Source: an uncultured Rhodobiaceae bacterium (lineage in GTDB: Bacteria > Pseudomonadota > Alphaproteobacteria > RS24). From it: a stretch of DNA of 48,283 nucleotides. A program made the translations under genes and the position numbers. The notes below the pieces were generated by a model. That model was given only the letters and a program-made list of their open reading frames with translations. It ran no database searches and had not been told where the DNA came from. Shown one piece after another: positions 45,231 through 48,283 of the stretch (position 1 is the stretch's first letter; each line of letters begins with the position of its first letter). The DNA lies in NCBI GenBank assembly GCA_913051715.1, contig CAJXCG010000004.1, positions 1 to 48,283 on the forward strand, in the 5' to 3' direction.

Positions 45231-47072
45231 CTAAAACGACCGCTTGAGGCCGATATAGGCGGCGCGACCGGATGTGCCATAACCGCTTATAGTCTGATAA
45301 TCCTCATCACCCGCATTTTCAACGCGCGCGAAAAACTCGACAGTGTCGCTATGTTGCCAACGTCCGGTCAGCCCCACCAGCGTGTAATCATCCAGCACGA
45401 CATTACCGACATCAATCGTATCACGAACATGGCGAACTGATGCGCCCAATGACAGACCCGCGCGCGGTCGCCAGCTGGCGGTCACGCCCGCTTGCAAGCG
45501 CGGCACGCGCGCCTCGCGCACCATGGTGCCCAAACCGCCGGCGTCCGGCTTCTGGCTATTGGTATATGCCGCGGAGAAGCGCAAGCCCAGCGTATCCGTC
45601 GCCGACACGCTCAATCCCAATTCGGCGCCACGGCTGCGGGTTTCCCCGATCACCTGAACCGACTGAAACGTACCCGGGTCATAGCCGATAATGTCATCAA
45701 TAGTGATTTCGAAGACCGTGATGCTGGCTTCCGTCGTTTCGCTCAGGAAAATATCCGCGCCCAGCTCGGTGCTTTCACTGGTTTCCGGCTGCAAGTCGGC
45801 ATTGCCATAAAGCGGCAGATAAAGCTCCGACAGGCTGGGTGCGCGATATGCCGTGCCATACGCCGCCCGATAAATCGCCGGCCCGTCCGGCGCATAGGCC
45901 GCGGTCACGCGATAAGTCATTTCTGTGCCAAAGGTTTCATGGTCGTCTTGGCGCAGTGCCGCCGTGGCAGTGAGTGCATCATTCGGGGTCAGCTGCACAA
46001 GCGCGTAAGCTGCGGAAATATCCACCTCGTATTCATTCGTATCGGTATATTCCGATGTCAGATCCTCGGCCCCGATAACCAGTTGCAGGTTTTCTGCCAA
46101 GGCACCGACGCCGCGATAGGCCAGTTTTTGGCGTTTTGCATCAGCTGTGGAGGACACCGCAAAATCCGATATGGAATCGATCTCGCTGTCATAGCCCGTC
46201 ACGTCAAAGCGGTGCGTCCAGCTTGCCGTTTCATGGGCCAACCCGAGGCGATAGGCAATGCGTTCATAATCCTCGCCCTTGCCGGCAACATCGTCCAGCG
46301 TAAAACTTGGCGGCGGCGCGCCGTCAAACTCCACCGTACCCGCTGTGTGGCGCAAGACGAACTCAAGCCCCGTATTGAGGCCCAGTTGCAAATCGGCGCG
46401 CGCATGAAGCGTGGTGTTTTCATAGCCGTCATCTTCGCGATGGCCGTCATTCTCATCGGCCGTTGAAAATCCATCTGTGTCGACATGGCTGACGGCGAAA
46501 CCGTAATCGGCCGCGCCCCATCTGCCCTGCCCCGTCAGGCCGAGGCGGTTGGTGCCATAGTCACCGGTTTCGGCATAGGCGCTGTTTTGCATGTCGCCGC
46601 CAATTTCGGTGAATTGCGACACCACACCCGCCACGGCATTGCTGCCATAGAGAACGCCATGCGAGCCGCGAATAATTTCAATCTGGCGCGTGCCGTCGAC
46701 CAGCGCATCGCCCCACACAACCTGATTGGAGCGCGGATCAAACAGCGATATGCCGTCGACAAACAAATTGGTATGGCGCCCGGGCAGACCGCGCAAAAAC
46801 ACATTGCTCAACGTGCCGGCACCGCCCGGCTGGGCGACGTTGATGCCCTGCCCGCGCAAAACATCGTGCAAATAGACATACTGCCCCTCGCGCAAATCTT
46901 GCCCCGTAATGACATCTACCGACGTGCCAATTTGCGCCGACGGTGTCGGCACACCGGTTGCCGAAACCACGATCTCGTCGGGCAATGTTTCTTGCGCCGC
47001 CGCACTTAAAGCCGACAGCACCAGCGCGCTCGCGCCAAATATACTGATTTTATTTTGAACTTTGACTTTCAT
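45231..47072 (-). CDS. btuB: TonB-dependent vitamin B12 receptor BtuB
   Basis: Outer-membrane receptor of 613 residues, close to the size of E. coli BtuB. A signal peptide ends near AAA-QE (26-27). The TonB box region PDEIVVSATG is at 31-40. The plug (about 45-155) has LRGQGINVAQPGG, NVFLRGLPGRHTNLFVDG and IEIIRGSHGVLYGSNAVAGVV. The barrel ends with a terminal phenylalanine (YIGLKRSF). Specificity for cobalamin is supported by the cobalamin riboswitch in its leader. GGGGA lies 4 bases before the ATG. Confidence 0.93.
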   Translation of the reverse strand: MKVKVQNKISIFGASALVLSALSAAAQETLPDEIVVSATGVPTPSAQIGTSVDVITGQDLREGQYVYLHDVLRGQGINVAQPGGAGTLSNVFLRGLPGRHTNLFVDGISLFDPRSNQVVWGDALVDGTRQIEIIRGSHGVLYGSNAVAGVVSQFTEIGGDMQNSAYAETGDYGTNRLGLTGQGRWGAADYGFAVSHVDTDGFSTADENDGHREDDGYENTTLHARADLQLGLNTGLEFVLRHTAGTVEFDGAPPPSFTLDDVAGKGEDYERIAYRLGLAHETASWTHRFDVTGYDSEIDSISDFAVSSTADAKRQKLAYRGVGALAENLQLVIGAEDLTSEYTDTNEYEVDISAAYALVQLTPNDALTATAALRQDDHETFGTEMTYRVTAAYAPDGPAIYRAAYGTAYRAPSLSELYLPLYGNADLQPETSESTELGADIFLSETTEASITVFEITIDDIIGYDPGTFQSVQVIGETRSRGAELGLSVSATDTLGLRFSAAYTNSQKPDAGGLGTMVREARVPRLQAGVTASWRPRAGLSLGASVRHVRDTIDVGNVVLDDYTLVGLTGRWQHSDTVEFFARVENAGDEDYQTISGYGTSGRAAYIGLKRSF

Positions 47073-47087
47073 TTTTTCCCCATAAAC

Positions 47088-47136
47088 AGACGTGTGCCCT
47101 CCGCTGCCGGAGAGCAGTTTTTTGAATGTGTCGTCT
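47088..47136 (-). promoter_or_regulatory. Nested stem between riboswitch and btuB, possible expression platform
   Basis: On the transcript, AGACG (47136-47132) can pair with CGTCT (47092-47088), enclosing a stronger stem CTCCG/CGGAG (47112-47099) with a four-base loop. It lies 15 bases before the btuB start. No U-tract follows, so control of translation is more likely than termination. The fold was worked out by eye. Confidence 0.35.
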
Positions 47137-47195
47137 TATACGGAGTTTCCGTCTCGCGCAGTCAGTCCCGCCTGCCCGAATGAACGACCGACCAT

Positions 47196-47385
47196 GGCAG
47201 GTTTCCTGGCTTGCGGGTCATCGCGCCCTGCCGCCTTCCCCGAAACCGAGTGACTAAAAGGCAGGTTGCTATCCGCTGACAGTTGCGGGTGCAGCCGCAG
47301 ACTTGATAAGTGAGCTTTACGCACGTTATCGCACTGCGTTCCCTATTACCCCCGTGAAGGGCACCATCGACGTGCGATAAACCTA
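47196..47385 (-). promoter_or_regulatory. Cobalamin riboswitch controlling btuB
   Basis: The minus strand shows the ordered landmarks of the cobalamin aptamer: GGTGCCCTTCACGGGG with GTAATAGGGAA at the 5' side, GCTGCACCCGCAACTGT in the centre, AGCGGATAGC, then GGGAAGGCGGCAGG, and the B12 box AAGCCAGGAAACCTGCC at its 3' end (47210-47196). GGTTT (47383-47379) can pair with AAACC (47204-47200) as P1. Binding of adenosylcobalamin normally lowers expression of the downstream gene, here btuB and the genes behind it. It sits between btuC and btuB. Confidence 0.95.
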
Positions 47386-47430
47386 ACAAGGGTCAATTTT
47401 CAAATCAAGCTGCGAGGTCTGGGATATTGG

Positions 47431-48283
47431 CTAGACGGTACGGCGAATGAGATAGAGCAACATTGGCACGCCCAAAAACGCCGTTACCACGCCCATTTTC
47501 AGTTCGGCCTGGGTTGGCACTGCCCGGACAAAACCATCGGCCAGCACCAGTATGACCGCGCCCAAAAGTCCGGCGGCAATCAGCGTGCGCGAGGGCAAGT
47601 GGCCGGTAAAGGGTCGTACCAGATGCGGTGCGACCAGTCCGACAAAGCCGATCACGCCGGTCACGGCAACGACAGAGCCGACCCCCAGCGCCAGACCCAG
47701 CGCAAGACGCAGCCGCAGCGCCTCTAAATTGACCCCCAATGATTGGGCAACGTCTTCTTCGAGCACCAGCGCATCGAGCGCGCGCGCGCGCCACAACAGC
47801 AACATGCAGCCCAAAATGCCGCCGGGCAGTGCCAGATAGACATGCTCCCAATTTCTGTTTTCAACGCCACCCAGCAACCAAAAGGCTATTTCCAGCGCGG
47901 CGAAGGCATTGGGAGCCAAATTGAGCACCAGCGAAATGCCAGCACCAGCCAGCGCGCTGACGGCAAACCCGGCCAGAATTAAACGCAAAGACGAAACCCC
48001 GCGACCCGCAAACGCCAGCAGCAAAAGCACCGAAACCAAGGCCGCCAAACATGCCGCCACCGGCACGCCATAGGACAGGGTGCCCGACAAGCCCAAATAA
48101 ATGACAATCACCGCGCCCAGCGCCGCGCAATTCGACGCCCCCAGCAGCGACGGCTCGGCCAGTGGATTTCGCAAAAACGCCTGCACCGCGGCTCCCGCCA
48201 GCCCCAGCACAAAACCCGTAAACGCCGCAAGCACAATGCGCGGCGCGCGAATTTCACCCAAAATCATGTCAGGAATGGCTGCG
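47431..48283 (-). CDS. btuC: BtuC/FecCD-type ABC permease (5' end outside window)
   Basis: Membrane permease of the FecCD family, 283 residues visible; the frame stays open to the window edge, so the start lies outside. Motifs are IRAPRIVLAAFTGFVLGLAGAAVQAFLRNPLAEPSLLG (described by its ends), the family hallmark, and VIGFVGLVAPHLVRPFTGH, the loop that contacts the ATPase. About nine hydrophobic segments are visible, ending with FLGVPMLLYLIRR. Cobalamin transport is inferred from the riboswitch, btuB and btuD just downstream. A binding protein (btuF) is not in the window and may lie upstream. Confidence 0.9.
   Translation of the reverse strand, partial: AAIPDMILGEIRAPRIVLAAFTGFVLGLAGAAVQAFLRNPLAEPSLLGASNCAALGAVIVIYLGLSGTLSYGVPVAACLAALVSVLLLLAFAGRGVSSLRLILAGFAVSALAGAGISLVLNLAPNAFAALEIAFWLLGGVENRNWEHVYLALPGGILGCMLLLWRARALDALVLEEDVAQSLGVNLEALRLRLALGLALGVGSVVAVTGVIGFVGLVAPHLVRPFTGHLPSRTLIAAGLLGAVILVLADGFVRAVPTQAELKMGVVTAFLGVPMLLYLIRRTV

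Noticed and set aside
1-48283. CRISPR array, prophage, insertion sequence or toxin-antitoxin pair
   Set aside because: No regularly spaced repeats, transposase or integrase motifs, or short antitoxin-like gene pairs were seen on either strand.

Overview
The window reads as chromosomal DNA of a Gram-negative bacterium, most probably an alphaproteobacterium. The GC content looks fairly high, genes are tightly packed with many ATGA and TGATG overlaps, and there are outer-membrane genes (lptD, kdsD, two TonB-dependent receptors). A ROSE-like RNA thermometer before a small heat-shock gene and an adjacent N-formylglutamate amidohydrolase/hisN pair also fit that group. No phage, insertion sequence or CRISPR array is visible. 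The taxonomic call is inference; no rRNA gene is present.

Layout. 1-5877 (minus) is a surface-polysaccharide operon: ugd, UDP-glucuronate 4-epimerase, flippase, glycosyltransferase, cupin protein and a sugar aminotransferase cut by the window edge. lptD (6077-8179) diverges from it. 8201-18278 (plus) is a compact run of ten mostly oxidative genes: a di-iron hydroxylase, a Gfo/Idh/MocA oxidoreductase, an aldo/keto reductase, a flavin monooxygenase, a stand-alone biotin carrier, an acyl-CoA carboxyltransferase, an MDR enzyme, an SDR-fold protein carrying both diagnostic motifs of halohydrin dehalogenases, an aldonolactone-type FAD oxidase and an alanine-racemase-fold PLP enzyme. 18289-26692 holds housekeeping and stress genes (VOC protein, GST, exported small protein, tRNA-Val, N-formylglutamate amidohydrolase, hisN, two alpha/beta hydrolases, an NSS transporter, hsp20). 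26970-33054 is gltBD. 33063-38854 (minus) is a chain manC, AGE isomerase, mltB, moxR, VWA gene. galU, kdsD and a TonB receptor follow on plus. 42986-48283 (minus) is a vitamin B12 uptake locus with a cobalamin riboswitch: btuC (partial), riboswitch, btuB, btuD, an MlaF-like ATPase with altered catalytic positions, and msrA.

How the genes work together. galU, ugd and the epimerase give a route from glucose-1-phosphate to UDP-glucose, UDP-glucuronate and UDP-galacturonate. manC plus the AGE isomerase give most of a GDP-mannose route. kdsD and lptD serve Kdo and LPS assembly. The most interesting part is the 8.2-18.3 kb cluster, where a probable halohydrin dehalogenase lies next to an incomplete biotin-dependent carboxylase (no biotin carboxylase subunit in the window) and several redox enzymes. 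I know of no pathway with this composition.
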